Source: Kocuria sp. cx-455 (lineage in GTDB: Bacteria; Actinomycetota; Actinomycetes; Actinomycetales; Micrococcaceae). From it: a DNA stretch of 64,000 nt. The DNA lies in NCBI RefSeq assembly GCF_014698015.1, contig NZ_JACXBS010000002.1, positions 248,001 through 312,000 on the forward strand. The letters are read 5' to 3'. Shown piece after piece: positions 8,901-20,413 of the stretch. The notes below the pieces were generated by a model. It searched no databases and was not told the origin of the DNA. It saw only the letters and a list, made by a program, of their open reading frames with translations. The first letter of the stretch is position 1; the number at the start of each line of letters is the position of its first letter. The position numbers and the translations under genes were made by a program.

Positions 8901-9975
8901 CGGGCGCAAGGTGGTGCTCCGCGGGCGCGGCCGACGGGCCGTCACCCAGGGTCACGGCGGCGGTCCGCGGACCCTCGCCCAGCCGCACCCACCGCTCGTG
9001 TGGAATCGCTGCGGCCCCGAGTGCGGGATGATTCAGTGACGCCCCCGAATCCAACAATCGCAATCGGTTCACCACTTCCGCCGCCGACGGCGCCGCCTGA
9101 TGACAGCGCGTCAGGTCCCGTTCCAGTGCGGCGGCCACGCGGGCGCGTTCGCGGACCGCAGCCGCTCGACCCACGGCCCAGCTGACCACGGCAACGATGG
9201 CTCCCAGGGCGCTGAAGAGCATGAAGAACCACATGCCCGTGACGATGGTGATGACCACACCCAGAACCAGGGGGAGCAGACCCATGATCAGGCCCAGTCG
9301 TGCGCCGTGCCCTGTGCCGCGGCGGACCGCGATGACCTCCGACGGGCTGTGCTCCCCGGCTGTCGCCCATCCCCACTGGACGCGGCGCTGCTCGGGTGAG
9401 CCTGCGGCGGGTGTGCTCACCTCGAGCCAGGACTCGCCGCAGCGCAAACGGTCACCCTCCCGCAGCGGAACGGAGCCGGGCATGATCCGGATCCCGGTGT
9501 GATCCATCACGATTTCCGTGGCGGCCCGCCCGGTCTTCCGTGATGCCAAGGTGGGAACCCCGTCGGTGCTGCTCAGCCACTGGGAGCCCCTGGCCACGGC
9601 CAGCACGGTGCCGGAGGCAGCACCGGCGACCACGGTCAACCGGGGCGTGTCATCTCCCCGTGCGTGGATCTGCCCGCGATGAGCATCGCCGCCCAGGACA
9701 TTCGCGCGTACACCGGTTCCGGTCCCCACCGGGCCGGCCGCACCGGGAGCGAGTTCGCTGAGCGTGATGGCTGCCCCGTCCACCAGGGGTGGTTCGCCGA
9801 AACATGCGGCGGCCGCATTCGTGCCGTCGATCTCTGCCGCGGCGTGGATTCCCAGAAATTCGCATATCGCCACAACCACGCCGGCCCCGGGGGCACCCGG
9901 CGCGGCCTCGATGGCCACGCGGTGGTCCTGTTCCTCCGATCCGCCGGCCCACCGCAGATCGACCATGATTTCCAT
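5887..9975 (-). CDS. EssC/EccC-like FHA-FtsK/SpoIIIE ATPase (type VII secretion-type motor)
   Basis: A 1362-residue membrane ATPase, counted from the ATG at 9975 (a second ATG at 9966 is equally good; the longer frame adds Arg/Pro-rich sequence). Residues 1-190 hold FHA-like beta modules (RLTVVAGAASGTVLAV, REGDRLRCGESWLEV). Two close membrane helices follow at about 225-270 (LGLIMGLLPLVLGVVITIVT and FSALGAIVAVVSWAVG). FtsK domain 1 has an intact Walker A, GTTGCGKS (588-595), and Walker B LVIVVDEVK (692-699), then LVLATQRPQGAIPSDVRAN. Domains 2 and 3 are degenerate: LIGRPEHTSAA with VLLVEDWD, and VVGPARSGRSS with TVLIDDADV. This order matches EssC/EccC motors. No WXG100, EccB, EccD or mycosin gene is in the window, so its cargo is unknown. 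Confidence 0.85.
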   Translation of the reverse strand: MEIMVDLRWAGGSEEQDHRVAIEAAPGAPGAGVVVAICEFLGIHAAAEIDGTNAAAACFGEPPLVDGAAITLSELAPGAAGPVGTGTGVRANVLGGDAHRGQIHARGDDTPRLTVVAGAASGTVLAVARGSQWLSSTDGVPTLASRKTGRAATEIVMDHTGIRIMPGSVPLREGDRLRCGESWLEVSTPAAGSPEQRRVQWGWATAGEHSPSEVIAVRRGTGHGARLGLIMGLLPLVLGVVITIVTGMWFFMLFSALGAIVAVVSWAVGRAAAVRERARVAAALERDLTRCHQAAPSAAEVVNRLRLLDSGASLNHPALGAAAIPHERWVRLGEGPRTAAVTLGDGPSAAPAEHHLAPVLIDMSRVHHLEVRLPSRNRENVVNAVAVQLLTGPGAFQNLIVDPAVGWRAPLLPTLHVVDPQRHRSVVGPALEIYSTRTAALIPVTGERVRLIVSVPGERADATAGGALLTWESTAVIACDVPDAVPGLDASAGRDRMNLCADGVTASLFAHAMQQWSRVQATVPSLRDVSGLPHTVGSHVILPEPDQIPDVWAATARLPSLSAAVGLSRRGVEELSLGDEHPHVLIAGTTGCGKSEVLRTFVASLACRFAPERVEFLFVDFKGGAALAPLSGLPHRCTLLTDLAPEDVRRALEFLRAELRRRERVLSEHGLSDFRRVLHRSRAHEPLVFRELVIVVDEVKMLVDAFPAAGDELAKIATVGRSLGIHLVLATQRPQGAIPSDVRANVTQAVCLRVRTDQDSVDVVGSPLAAAIAAETPGRAFIDSGHGAPVEVQTAILTSCAAPPVTGVRVRLVGRNEPGHPSRAVETPDAAVNGVQRVVADIARAHRVRQPTAECLPDPDGTRSPEDVSVSPVPAPLPECSVAVPTAPGHVDLGPAENSTEHWTGRASWHLLADGALFLIGRPEHTSAALLSVLEQVVRPRSAGPGRDTPAVYVISTTATIRAAALTRSRQGLLHGTADAADIASLKGLLDRLSAGSQRYLSGSDGTADPAPPAVLLVEDWDRCCTLLRSSPWAPVEDDLLAIAASGSRAGIAAVFAGDRSLSVGRASSAARTRVYFPADQTAEALLHWPTLPAVKAIPLRGVLQGAAADRCAPAVASRGQGVHTVVQLPAGPRDASEESGRGEEGAPRTARPEPDTGIWPRYRPLPDRWSGPARPVRGLLIGVGTDHVPAVHDWPPGSTLLVVGPARSGRSSYLESVAGQLHETPPARCHPAAPGDVDDLFAEAEPGTTVLIDDADVLPAAVVQRLGALWQPGTGTSGVGGRTGLRLIVTVRLSDGLPSLFPPLMSWRHTADTLLLRPRKAYDGDLFGASLSGMPMGGSPGRGYWIHRGTAEHVQTAHADG

Positions 9976-10169
9976 GGGCCCCAGCACAGCACCGCCCGCA
10001 CGGTGGCCCGGGGCGGGGGCGTTGCGGTGTGGAAGCGGGCGGCCGGCCCCGAGCGGCGTCGTTGCTGTGCAGCGCGCAGACCGTGCACCGAGAAAATCTC
10101 GGGAAATTACCGGAGGACAGCGGTGGACAGGCCCGGCAGGGGATACCCGCACGTGAGACAGTGGACGTC

Positions 10170-11357
10170 ATGAAAGCCCGGAAGGTTGTCATTGTCAGTC
10201 GGATCTTCACACCGGAACCGGCCGCTGCCTCGTTCAGGTTACGCGCCCTGGCCAGGGGATTCGCCGCGGAAGGCGCAGACGTCACGGTGCTCACCACGCG
10301 GCCGCCGCGCGGGATGACCGACACGACCGCCGCGGAACCGTACTCGGTGGTTCGTGTGCCGGTGCTGCGTGATGCGTATGACTACGTACGCGGCATTCCC
10401 CAGTACTTGAGCTTCGATGTCCAAGCGTTCGCTCGGCTGCTGGTCATGGAGGCTGACATCGTGATCAGTGAGCCGCCGCCCACCACGGGACTGGCCGTGT
10501 GGGCCTCGAGTGTGCTGCGGCGTCGTCCGTACATTTGGTACAACCCGGACGTCTGGACCTCCGCGACCCTCACCATGGATGTCCCGCGGATCGTCACCGA
10601 ACTGATGCGCGTGGCTGAAACCGTGTCCGCCCGCCGCGCGGGCGGCGTGATCACCGTCTCCGAGGCGATGGGCGCGGAGCTTTCCGAGGTCACGGCCGTG
10701 AAGCGCGACAAAATGTTCGTGGCCGAGAACGGGATCGACACCGACATCTTCACCCCGGACGGCCCGTCCGAGGGGCTCGCGGAACCCTATTTCGTGTACG
10801 CCGGTTCGATGTCCGAGTGGCAGGGAGCGGACGTCTTCATTCACGCGCTCGCCCAGATCCTGCCCGAGCACCCGGACGTCAAGATCCATTTTCTGGGCCG
10901 CGGTTCGGACGTGGAACGGATGGAGCGTGTGGCGCGCGAGGTGGCCCCGGACAACGTGGTGTTCGACGGCGTGCAACCGCCCGAGCGCACCGCGGCCTTC
11001 ACACGCGGGGCCGTGGCCGCCCTCGCCTCGATCGTTCCCGGCCGGGGCTACGACTTCTCCAAACCCACCAAGCTCTACGCCGCCGCCGCGTGCGGGACGC
11101 CCGTGATCTACGCGGGTGCCCGCGGGGTGGCCGCCCGGTTGGTCACGGACAATGAATTGGGACAGGCCGTGGGCCACAACGCCACCGAGGTTGCCGCCGC
11201 GATGCGCACGGCCCTGGAACCAACTGGGCTGCACGATCGGGACGCGGGCGTACGACGCCGCTCGGACTGGGCCCGCGCGCACGCCTCCTTGGGTGCCTCG
11301 GGCCGTGCCGCGGCCGCATGGGTGCTCAGTGGATTCGCCCGGGACGGATCGCGGTGA
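10170..11357 (+). CDS. GT4-family glycosyltransferase
   Basis: A 395-residue retaining glycosyltransferase of the GT-B fold. The N-terminal domain begins MKARKVVIVSRIFTPEPAAA with a basic, Ser/Ala-rich nucleotide-lipid contact. The C-terminal donor-binding domain has YFVYAGSMSEWQGADVFI, KIHFLGRGSDVERME and FSKPTKLYAAAACGTPVIY with the family's donor-contact residues. The class resembles WbuB-like transferases acting on undecaprenyl-linked glycans. ATG 10170 is preferred because the frame upstream is not family-like. It is divergent from the EssC-like gene and 103 bp before glf, so it probably starts the wall-glycan locus. Donor and acceptor cannot be told from sequence. Confidence 0.85.
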   Translation: MKARKVVIVSRIFTPEPAAASFRLRALARGFAAEGADVTVLTTRPPRGMTDTTAAEPYSVVRVPVLRDAYDYVRGIPQYLSFDVQAFARLLVMEADIVISEPPPTTGLAVWASSVLRRRPYIWYNPDVWTSATLTMDVPRIVTELMRVAETVSARRAGGVITVSEAMGAELSEVTAVKRDKMFVAENGIDTDIFTPDGPSEGLAEPYFVYAGSMSEWQGADVFIHALAQILPEHPDVKIHFLGRGSDVERMERVAREVAPDNVVFDGVQPPERTAAFTRGAVAALASIVPGRGYDFSKPTKLYAAAACGTPVIYAGARGVAARLVTDNELGQAVGHNATEVAAAMRTALEPTGLHDRDAGVRRRSDWARAHASLGASGRAAAAWVLSGFARDGSR

Positions 11358-11409
11358 CGGTCCCCACAGCGTCAAGAAAGTGCCGAACCGGCGGAGTCCG
11401 GTAACTTAG

Positions 11410-14678
<3,269 letters not shown>

Positions 14679-14691
14679 CTTTGCTCCATGC

Positions 14692-14727
14692 ACGACGCCG
14701 CACGTGTTCGTTCGCGTGCGGCGTCGT
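14692..14727 (+). terminator. Strong hairpin after glfT2
   Basis: A perfect 13-bp stem (ACGACGCCGCACG / CGTGCGGCGTCGT) with a 10-base loop, followed by CTTGT. It lies between glfT2 and the exporter permease, which still run in the same direction, so it may end or attenuate the glf-glfT2 message. Confidence 0.8.
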
Positions 14728-14783
14728 CTTGTATCCGGTGACGCCGCCAAGGGTGCGTCACGAGGAAAGGATGGCACCACCGT

Positions 14784-15650
14784 ATGAAAGCTCCCGCTTC
14801 GCATTTGAAGCCCCCGGGACAGGATCGCGGGCTGCGGGACGTCTTGGAGAATCGGTTTCTGCTGAGACTGATCGTCGACAAGGAAATTCAGATTCGGTAC
14901 CGCGGCACGGTGCTCGGACTGCTGTGGTCATATCTGAAACCCGGTGTGCAGTTCCTGGTGTTCTACATCGCCATGGGCGTGTTCCTGGAACTCAACCGCG
15001 GCATCGAGAACTTTGCCGTGTACCTGTTCTCCGGGATCGTGGTCATGAACCTGTTCGGGGAGGTGTTCGGTAACGCCTCCCGCTCGATCGTGGCCAATGG
15101 CGGGTTGCTCAAGAAGATCTACCTACCCAGACAGCTCTTCCCGGTCTCCAACCTGTTGGTGGCGTTCGTGCACTTTGTGCCGCAGCTGGCCATCCTGCTG
15201 ATCGCGTGCTTCATCACGGGCTGGAGGCCGGACCTCAAACAGCTGTTCGCCGTCATCGTGGGTACCCTGATCGTGGCCCTGTTCTCGTTGGGACTGGGCA
15301 TGATGTTTGCCACGTTCAATGTGTTCTTCCGCGATGCCGAGAACATCGTGGACCTCATCGTCATGGTGGCCACGTGGGCCTCACCCGTGCTCTACATGTG
15401 GATCATGGTGCGCGACAAGCTCTGGGAATGGGTGTACTTCGTGTACATGCTCAACCCGCTGACCGTGGCGGTGGAACTGTTCCACTACGGGTTCTGGTTC
15501 CCCACCACCGACAATCCGCAGATCTGGCACGTGCCACCGCACCTGCTGACGTGGTGGACGCCGCTGACCATTGTGGTGAGCGGGCTCATCTTCTTCATTG
15601 GTGACCGTTTGTTCCGTGCCCAAGAGGGCAATTTCGCGCAGGAGCTGTAA
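14784..15650 (+). CDS. wzm: Wzm-type ABC-2 polysaccharide exporter permease
   Basis: A 288-residue ABC-2 permease with an N-terminal amphipathic region (LRDVLENRFLLRLIVDKEIQIRYRG cut at the first helix) and six hydrophobic segments at about 60-80, 85-105, 125-145, 150-175, 190-205 and 255-275. The sequence YRGTVLGLLWSYLKPG is typical of TagG/Wzm permeases exporting lipid-linked glycans or teichoic acids. It lies 6 bp before the ATPase gene and after glfT2, so the exported polymer is probably the galactan (inference). ATG 14784 follows GAGGAAAGG. Confidence 0.9.
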   Translation: MKAPASHLKPPGQDRGLRDVLENRFLLRLIVDKEIQIRYRGTVLGLLWSYLKPGVQFLVFYIAMGVFLELNRGIENFAVYLFSGIVVMNLFGEVFGNASRSIVANGGLLKKIYLPRQLFPVSNLLVAFVHFVPQLAILLIACFITGWRPDLKQLFAVIVGTLIVALFSLGLGMMFATFNVFFRDAENIVDLIVMVATWASPVLYMWIMVRDKLWEWVYFVYMLNPLTVAVELFHYGFWFPTTDNPQIWHVPPHLLTWWTPLTIVVSGLIFFIGDRLFRAQEGNFAQEL

Positions 15651-15656
15651 ATCATC

Positions 15657-16601
15657 GTGTCCAGTACTGCTAGCCACACCACCCAGGAACGCACCGAGGC
15701 CGATCTCGCGATCCGCGTGCAGAACATGAGCAAAGAGTTCGTGCTGCGCCATACCCGCTCCATGAAGGAAGCCTTCGTGTGGTTGGTCAAGGGCCGCAAA
15801 GGCGATCTCACCGCCAAGTTCAAGGCCCTCAATGACGTCTCTTTCGACATTTACGACGGCGAGACCGTGGCCCTGCTGGGGTTCAACGGCTCCGGCAAAT
15901 CCACATCTCTGAAGATGATCTCCGGCGTGATGAACCCGGACTCCGGCACCGTGCTCACGCGTGAGAAGGTCGCCGGCCTGATCGAGGTGGGCGCCGGTTT
16001 CCACCCGGACCTCACCGGCCGGGACAACGTGTACCTCAACGGCGCGATCCTCGGCATGACCAAGGCGGAGATCGACGAGAAGTTCGATGACATCGTGGCC
16101 TTCTCCGAGATCGCGGAGTTCATCGACACCGAGGTGAAGTTCTACAGCTCGGGTATGTACCTGCGTCTGGCCTTCTCCGTGGCGGTTCACACGGATCCCG
16201 AGGTCTTCCTGGTGGACGAGATCCTCTCAGTGGGTGACGAGCCGTTCCAGAAGAAATGTATTGGCCGCATCAAGGACCTGGTGCGCCGCGGCAAGACCCT
16301 GGTGGTCGTCAGCCACGACCTGGGCCTGGTCATGGACATCTGCGAACGCGGCATTGTGATGGACCACGGCAACAAGGTCTACGACGGTTCCGTGTTCGGC
16401 GCGGTGGCCCACATGCGCCACCAGGACCCGGAAGAAGTGGAGCGCGAACACCGGGAGAACCTGGCGCGCGCCATTGAGGACAAGAAACGACACCGCGACC
16501 GTGAGCGGGCCGAAGCCCTCGAGCGCGGCGAAGAGTTCACACCCCAGTACGATCCCGACCTGGACGGGCCCCTGTCGGAAGAGGACGCCACCTCCGCCTG
16601 A
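15657..16601 (+). CDS. wzt: Wzt-type ABC exporter ATPase
   Basis: A 314-residue ATPase paired with the upstream permease. Walker A is GFNGSGKST (75-83), Walker B VFLVDEIL (183-190), and the signature is YSSGMYLRL (163-171) in place of LSGGQ, as is usual in Wzt/TagH exporters. Residues about 30-55 form the gate-helix insertion found in this class. The C-terminus from about residue 250 is a highly charged helix (HRENLARAIEDKKRHRDRER) and not the carbohydrate-binding beta domain of O-antigen Wzt, so the substrate is probably not recognised by a terminal cap. Start GTG 15657. Confidence 0.92.
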   Translation: MSSTASHTTQERTEADLAIRVQNMSKEFVLRHTRSMKEAFVWLVKGRKGDLTAKFKALNDVSFDIYDGETVALLGFNGSGKSTSLKMISGVMNPDSGTVLTREKVAGLIEVGAGFHPDLTGRDNVYLNGAILGMTKAEIDEKFDDIVAFSEIAEFIDTEVKFYSSGMYLRLAFSVAVHTDPEVFLVDEILSVGDEPFQKKCIGRIKDLVRRGKTLVVVSHDLGLVMDICERGIVMDHGNKVYDGSVFGAVAHMRHQDPEEVEREHRENLARAIEDKKRHRDRERAEALERGEEFTPQYDPDLDGPLSEEDATSA

Positions 16602-16616
16602 CGGCCTGACGAAGTA

Positions 16617-16653
16617 CGACGGCGCCGGGAGACCAGATCTCGCGGCGTCGTCG
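16617..16653. terminator. Bidirectional terminator between wzt and the DUF6541-type gene
   Basis: An 11-bp stem (cgacggcgccg / cggcgtcgtcg, one G-U pair), with a smaller GAGA/TCTC stem inside its 15-base loop, lies between convergent genes. The downstream T content is low. Confidence 0.6.
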
Positions 16654-16674
16654 GCGTTTGCGCTCCTGGTGGGA

Positions 16675-18717
16675 TCAGCCGCAGCCCACGATCTCGTAGA
16701 GCTTGGCGTCCGGGCCCTGCTGATCGATCAGGTTGAACCCGTTCTCCGGGCCGATCTGGTCACTGCCCGCGGCGTCGAAGTAGGCGAAGGGGTTGACCTG
16801 CTCCTTGCCGAAGTCCAGCACGTACCGCACGTTGTGCTTCTTCAAGGCGGCGCAGACCTCCGGGTTGGTCTGCAAATCCTCCAGGTGGTGCACGATGGTT
16901 GAGGCCTCACCGTCCGCGATCAGACCGTTGTGGGGGATGAGCACCTGCACATCGGCCATGGCGTAGGCCAGGGACGTGCCGGTGACCGGATTACCGAACA
17001 CCACGGCATCATCGGGCACTTCCTCGGGGAGGCGCTCGATCAGGGCCTGCTCGTCCGGGGTCAGCAGGGGAGTTGGGCCTTCCATCCCGTACTCGGTGCG
17101 CCCGTAGTCGACCACGTCGGTCATGGCCTGGCCCTGCAGCGTGATGAACCCGATGAGCACCGCCAGCGCCCCGCCGAGGGCACCGGCCACGCGGGAATGG
17201 TGGAGCTTCTGCGCGGGACTGGTGCGGGCGGCGTCGTCGGAGCCGGGGCCGGAGCGCTGTCCGGGAGCCACGCGATCGACCAGGGTGAGCAGCTGGCGGG
17301 CGGCCCACGTCACGATGGCGGCGCAGCCGGCGGCCGCGAGCGGCACGGCCAGCAGAGGGATGAGGGCGAGCAACCTGTTGGCGTCGTTGTACCAAATGCC
17401 GGTCCAGTCGTAGCGGAAGAGAGCGTCGCGAGAGGATGCGACCAACACGTACATCCACACCATGAGGACCCAGGCGCCCACCACCCACCGGGCACGTGAG
17501 CGCAGCACCACCGAGGCACCGAGCAGCGTGACGACAACCAGAGCCCACGAAAGATGCATGGCGTTGGGGAAGACCGGGCCGAGGGCCTCCCCCAGGGCGC
17601 CGGGGGAAGTGATGTGGGGAACCCAGGACGAGGCTTCCTGTGTGGCTCGCGCGGCAAACCAGAGCTGCTGCAATGCATAGGCGCCGGCGGCGAGACCGAG
17701 GGCGCCCAGCCCAATGATCCACCACGGGCGGCGACCGGCCACGGCACGCCACCACACGGTGACGAGCATGATCAGCAGGATCAGCAGTGCCAACAGAACG
17801 CTGGAAGGGTGAGCCAAACCCGTGGCACCGGTGACCAGCAGAATAGCGAGCCACAGGGGAGTGCGCGCCTCGACACGCGCGTCATGCGAGAGCCCGAGCA
17901 CCTCCGTCATCATCCCCAGTAGCACCGGCAAGAACGTAATGGACATGGTGTTGGGAAACAGGTTGCCGTAAAAGCTGAGCAGGAACGGAAACGCGGGGAA
18001 ACACGCGGCCACCAGGCCGGCGGATACCGTAATGGCGGGGTGATGGCCGAACAACCGGGTGGCAAAGTAGAGGCAACCGAGCGTCCAGACCAGCGCGCAC
18101 AGCACGAACGTCATGGCGTTGGCGATCACCAGCGGGGAGAACTCGGTCACGGTGGCCACCATGGCCGCGGTGTTGTGCCAGGCCGCCGGGTAGAACGAAG
18201 GCTCCGCGGTGACGCCCAAACCGCCCAGTGTCAGAGACGAGGCGTTGCCGGTGTCATGGATGTACTGCAAAGCGTTGTAGTGGAAAATCGCGTCATAGGT
18301 CTGGGAGATCGCATCCGGGGTTTCCAGGATCAGTTTCAACCGGTGCGCGATCAGCACCGCGCCCACGACGAAAGCGCACCACAGGGCAATGCTCTGGGAC
18401 GTCATGTGCTCGCGGAGCGCTCCCCATTTGATCTGACCCAGGCGAGGGTGGGGGTGCCGTTTGCGCACCGGGACAAGAGCCGCCCACAGTCCCGCACCGA
18501 CCACCAGGAACGCCATGGCGACCGTCACCGGGTTCCAGGGAATGCCCACCAACCCGAACAGCACCGCCGAGGCCGCGAACCCCGCCACCGACAACGGAAC
18601 CGCCAGTGCGGCCCGTAAGAGACCCCGAAGGTTCATGGTGAGGGTGAGGAACAACCCCGGCAGAACCAGGATCAGTAGCACCAGGAAGTATTGGGGAATG
18701 GCTTCGAGCCAGATCAA
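16675..18717 (-). CDS. DUF6541-type polytopic membrane protein, GT-C-like
   Basis: A 680-residue membrane protein with about 13-14 hydrophobic helices and a soluble C-terminal domain of about 130 residues. After the first helices an extracytoplasmic loop contains ETPDAISQTYDAIFHYNALQ and IHDTGNASSL, a pattern shared by actinobacterial DUF6541 proteins and reminiscent of the acidic loop of GT-C glycosyltransferases. The C-terminal part has PEEVPDDAVVFGNPVTGTS and VRYVLDFGKEQ. I infer a lipid-phosphosugar-dependent transferase that decorates the glycan made beside it, but this is not shown. Start is TTG 18717 after TGGAGC, less certain than the rest. It is divergent from the GT2 gene. Confidence 0.75.
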   Translation of the reverse strand: MIWLEAIPQYFLVLLILVLPGLFLTLTMNLRGLLRAALAVPLSVAGFAASAVLFGLVGIPWNPVTVAMAFLVVGAGLWAALVPVRKRHPHPRLGQIKWGALREHMTSQSIALWCAFVVGAVLIAHRLKLILETPDAISQTYDAIFHYNALQYIHDTGNASSLTLGGLGVTAEPSFYPAAWHNTAAMVATVTEFSPLVIANAMTFVLCALVWTLGCLYFATRLFGHHPAITVSAGLVAACFPAFPFLLSFYGNLFPNTMSITFLPVLLGMMTEVLGLSHDARVEARTPLWLAILLVTGATGLAHPSSVLLALLILLIMLVTVWWRAVAGRRPWWIIGLGALGLAAGAYALQQLWFAARATQEASSWVPHITSPGALGEALGPVFPNAMHLSWALVVVTLLGASVVLRSRARWVVGAWVLMVWMYVLVASSRDALFRYDWTGIWYNDANRLLALIPLLAVPLAAAGCAAIVTWAARQLLTLVDRVAPGQRSGPGSDDAARTSPAQKLHHSRVAGALGGALAVLIGFITLQGQAMTDVVDYGRTEYGMEGPTPLLTPDEQALIERLPEEVPDDAVVFGNPVTGTSLAYAMADVQVLIPHNGLIADGEASTIVHHLEDLQTNPEVCAALKKHNVRYVLDFGKEQVNPFAYFDAAGSDQIGPENGFNLIDQQGPDAKLYEIVGCG

Positions 18718-18852
18718 GACATCAGAGCTCCAGTAAATAGACGCGCGGCGGAGGGGGAAGGTTCTCCGGGAAGTTTAGTCGCTTGTCACGGTGCCGATCG
18801 GCACACAACGGTCTACAGGGTTCGGTCGGTTGCTTGTGCGAGAATACGTCGC

Positions 18853-19518
18853 GTGAGTCGAGCGTGGATCGTGATGCCTGTGTACAACGAGGGCCAAGTG
18901 GTGGGTGAAGTCCTGGAGAACCTCCGGAAGACCTTTCCCCATGTGGTCTGCATTGACGACGGTTCCTCCGATGACTCCGCCCGGATTTGCCGCGAGGCCG
19001 GAGCCGTGGTCGTCAGCCACCCCATCAACCTGGGGCAGGGGGCCGCGCTGCAGACCGGCTTCGAGTACGCGCTGCAGGATCCCGACATGGACTGCGTGGT
19101 GACCTTCGACTCGGACGGTCAGCACCGCGTGGTGGACGCCTACGAGATGGTGGGTCGTATTCGCTCGGGTGAGGCGGACGTGGTGCTCGGGTCCCGTTTC
19201 CTGGACAACCGCACGCAGGTCTCAAAATTGAAGAGACTGGTGCTACGCACCGCGGCGTTCGTGTCCAAGTTCACGAGCGGCATGGACCTCTCGGATGCGC
19301 ACAACGGGTTGCGCGCGATCAACCGCGAGACGCTGTCACAGATCGATCTGAAGCAGAACCGGATGGCGCACGCTTCGGAGATCGTGAACCAGTTCGCGGT
19401 CATCAAGCCCCGCTGGGTGGAGCACCCCGTGGAGATCATTTACACGGACTATTCCAAGGGCAAGGGCCAGTCCCTGCTCAACGGCGTGAACATCCTGACC
19501 GAACTGTTCGTGAAGTAA
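18853..19518 (+). CDS. GT2-family glycosyltransferase (dolichol-phosphate-sugar synthase type)
   Basis: A 221-residue GT-A glycosyltransferase without membrane helices. It has WIVMPVYNEGQVVGEVL, CIDDGSSDDSA, the LGQGAALQTGFEYAL segment and VTFDSDGQH (DxD metal site) followed by VVLGSRFLDNR. This core matches polyprenyl-phosphate hexose synthases, which would make the donor for GT-C enzymes like its divergent neighbour. GTG 18853 is chosen because the family begins at this point; the open frame upstream runs into the promoter region. The next gene (DUF2304) lies 16 bp downstream, and this pairing is common in Gram-positive surface-glycan loci. Confidence 0.88.
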   Translation: MSRAWIVMPVYNEGQVVGEVLENLRKTFPHVVCIDDGSSDDSARICREAGAVVVSHPINLGQGAALQTGFEYALQDPDMDCVVTFDSDGQHRVVDAYEMVGRIRSGEADVVLGSRFLDNRTQVSKLKRLVLRTAAFVSKFTSGMDLSDAHNGLRAINRETLSQIDLKQNRMAHASEIVNQFAVIKPRWVEHPVEIIYTDYSKGKGQSLLNGVNILTELFVK

Positions 19519-19534
19519 TCGGGGGATTTCGACC

Positions 19535-19981
19535 ATGACGATCATTGTCCAGCTACTTCTGGTCCTGGGCGTGGCCTACGGCGCGCTCACGCTGGTGCGC
19601 GGGGGAGTCAACGCCAAGCACCAGGCCATCCGCCGGCTAGTTGGTATTGCATTCTTCTGCTTTGCCGCGCTGTCCATTTTCGTTCCGGATGTGGTCACCC
19701 ACCTGGCGCGCTTCCTGGGGATCGGCCGCGGGACCGACCTGGTGCTCTACGGATTGATCGTGCTGTTCATGATCACCCAGTTCACCAGCGCCCATAACCG
19801 TCGTCTCCAGGAAACCAACACCACGCGCCTGGCCCGCCACATCGCCATTTCCGAGGCCGAGAAGCCCTGGCAGCCGGCCAAGGATCACTCGGATCGCCGC
19901 TCGGTGCGCGCCTTCAAGCACACCTCGCCGGTGGGTCCGCCCCCTGCCGACGCCGCTCGCACCGGTTCCACGGCCGTCTGA
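19535..19981 (+). CDS. DUF2304 membrane protein
   Basis: A 148-residue protein with three membrane helices at about 1-22, 35-55 and 67-85, then a coiled cytoplasmic region (TSAHNRRLQETNTTRLARHI) and a Ser/Pro-rich tail. The order matches DUF2304 proteins, often found directly after a GT2 synthase in glycan operons. A role as its membrane partner is inference. The 16-bp gap with an ATG at 19535 supports co-transcription. Confidence 0.82.
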   Translation: MTIIVQLLLVLGVAYGALTLVRGGVNAKHQAIRRLVGIAFFCFAALSIFVPDVVTHLARFLGIGRGTDLVLYGLIVLFMITQFTSAHNRRLQETNTTRLARHIAISEAEKPWQPAKDHSDRRSVRAFKHTSPVGPPPADAARTGSTAV

Positions 19982-20413
19982 GCCTGGGCGCCGGGTTGGC
20001 TCCTTTCTGTGCGTGGTCCGTCAGGCAGTCACGCCGTAGCGCGGGCAGCATCGGAGTCACCCTGCGTGGCGGCCGCACGGTCTCATGTGAGGCAACGGCA
20101 GACGCGCGGTCTGGTGGGAGGTAATCGCATCTGTAGAGGCGTTTTTTTGGCAACTTCCTCACCTGAGATCTCGGGGATGCATTTGCCTTCCCTGCGACTT
20201 CGGAGGGAGTTCTGGACGAACTCCTGATAAAAAACTGCTGTATGCGTTTACATTTTTGGTCAGTTCATGACACGGCCGAAACCCTGGTCAAAGCCCACAT
20301 GGGTTGATTATCCACAGCGTGATCGGCGCGGAATAACAGCCCGCGGCGTTTTCCCCTAGGTTCAATGACGAACTAGCCACTCAGTTGGGTTCGGGGGAAC
20401 CCCAGGGGGAATC
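19982..20413. other. Long intergenic region before the tad operon
   Basis: About 430 bp without a credible gene. It holds a weak GAGCC/GGCTC hairpin at 19980-20002 followed by CTTTCTGT (possible end of the glycan operon), a perfect 7-bp stem GGAGTTC/GAACTCC at 20206-20224, an unusually AT-rich stretch at about 20225-20270 where the tad promoter probably lies, and a perfect DnaA-box match TTATCCACA at 20308-20316. Confidence 0.6.
20206..20224. repeat. Inverted repeat GGAGTTC-N5-GAACTCC upstream of tadA
   Basis: A 7-bp perfect inverted repeat with a TGGAC spacer, followed by TGATAAAAAAC. It could be a terminator for a transcript from the glycan side or an operator for the tad promoter. Confidence 0.5.

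Noticed and set aside
20308-20316. DnaA box as a replication origin
   Set aside because: Only one box, no dnaA or dnaN nearby and no box cluster, so not an origin.
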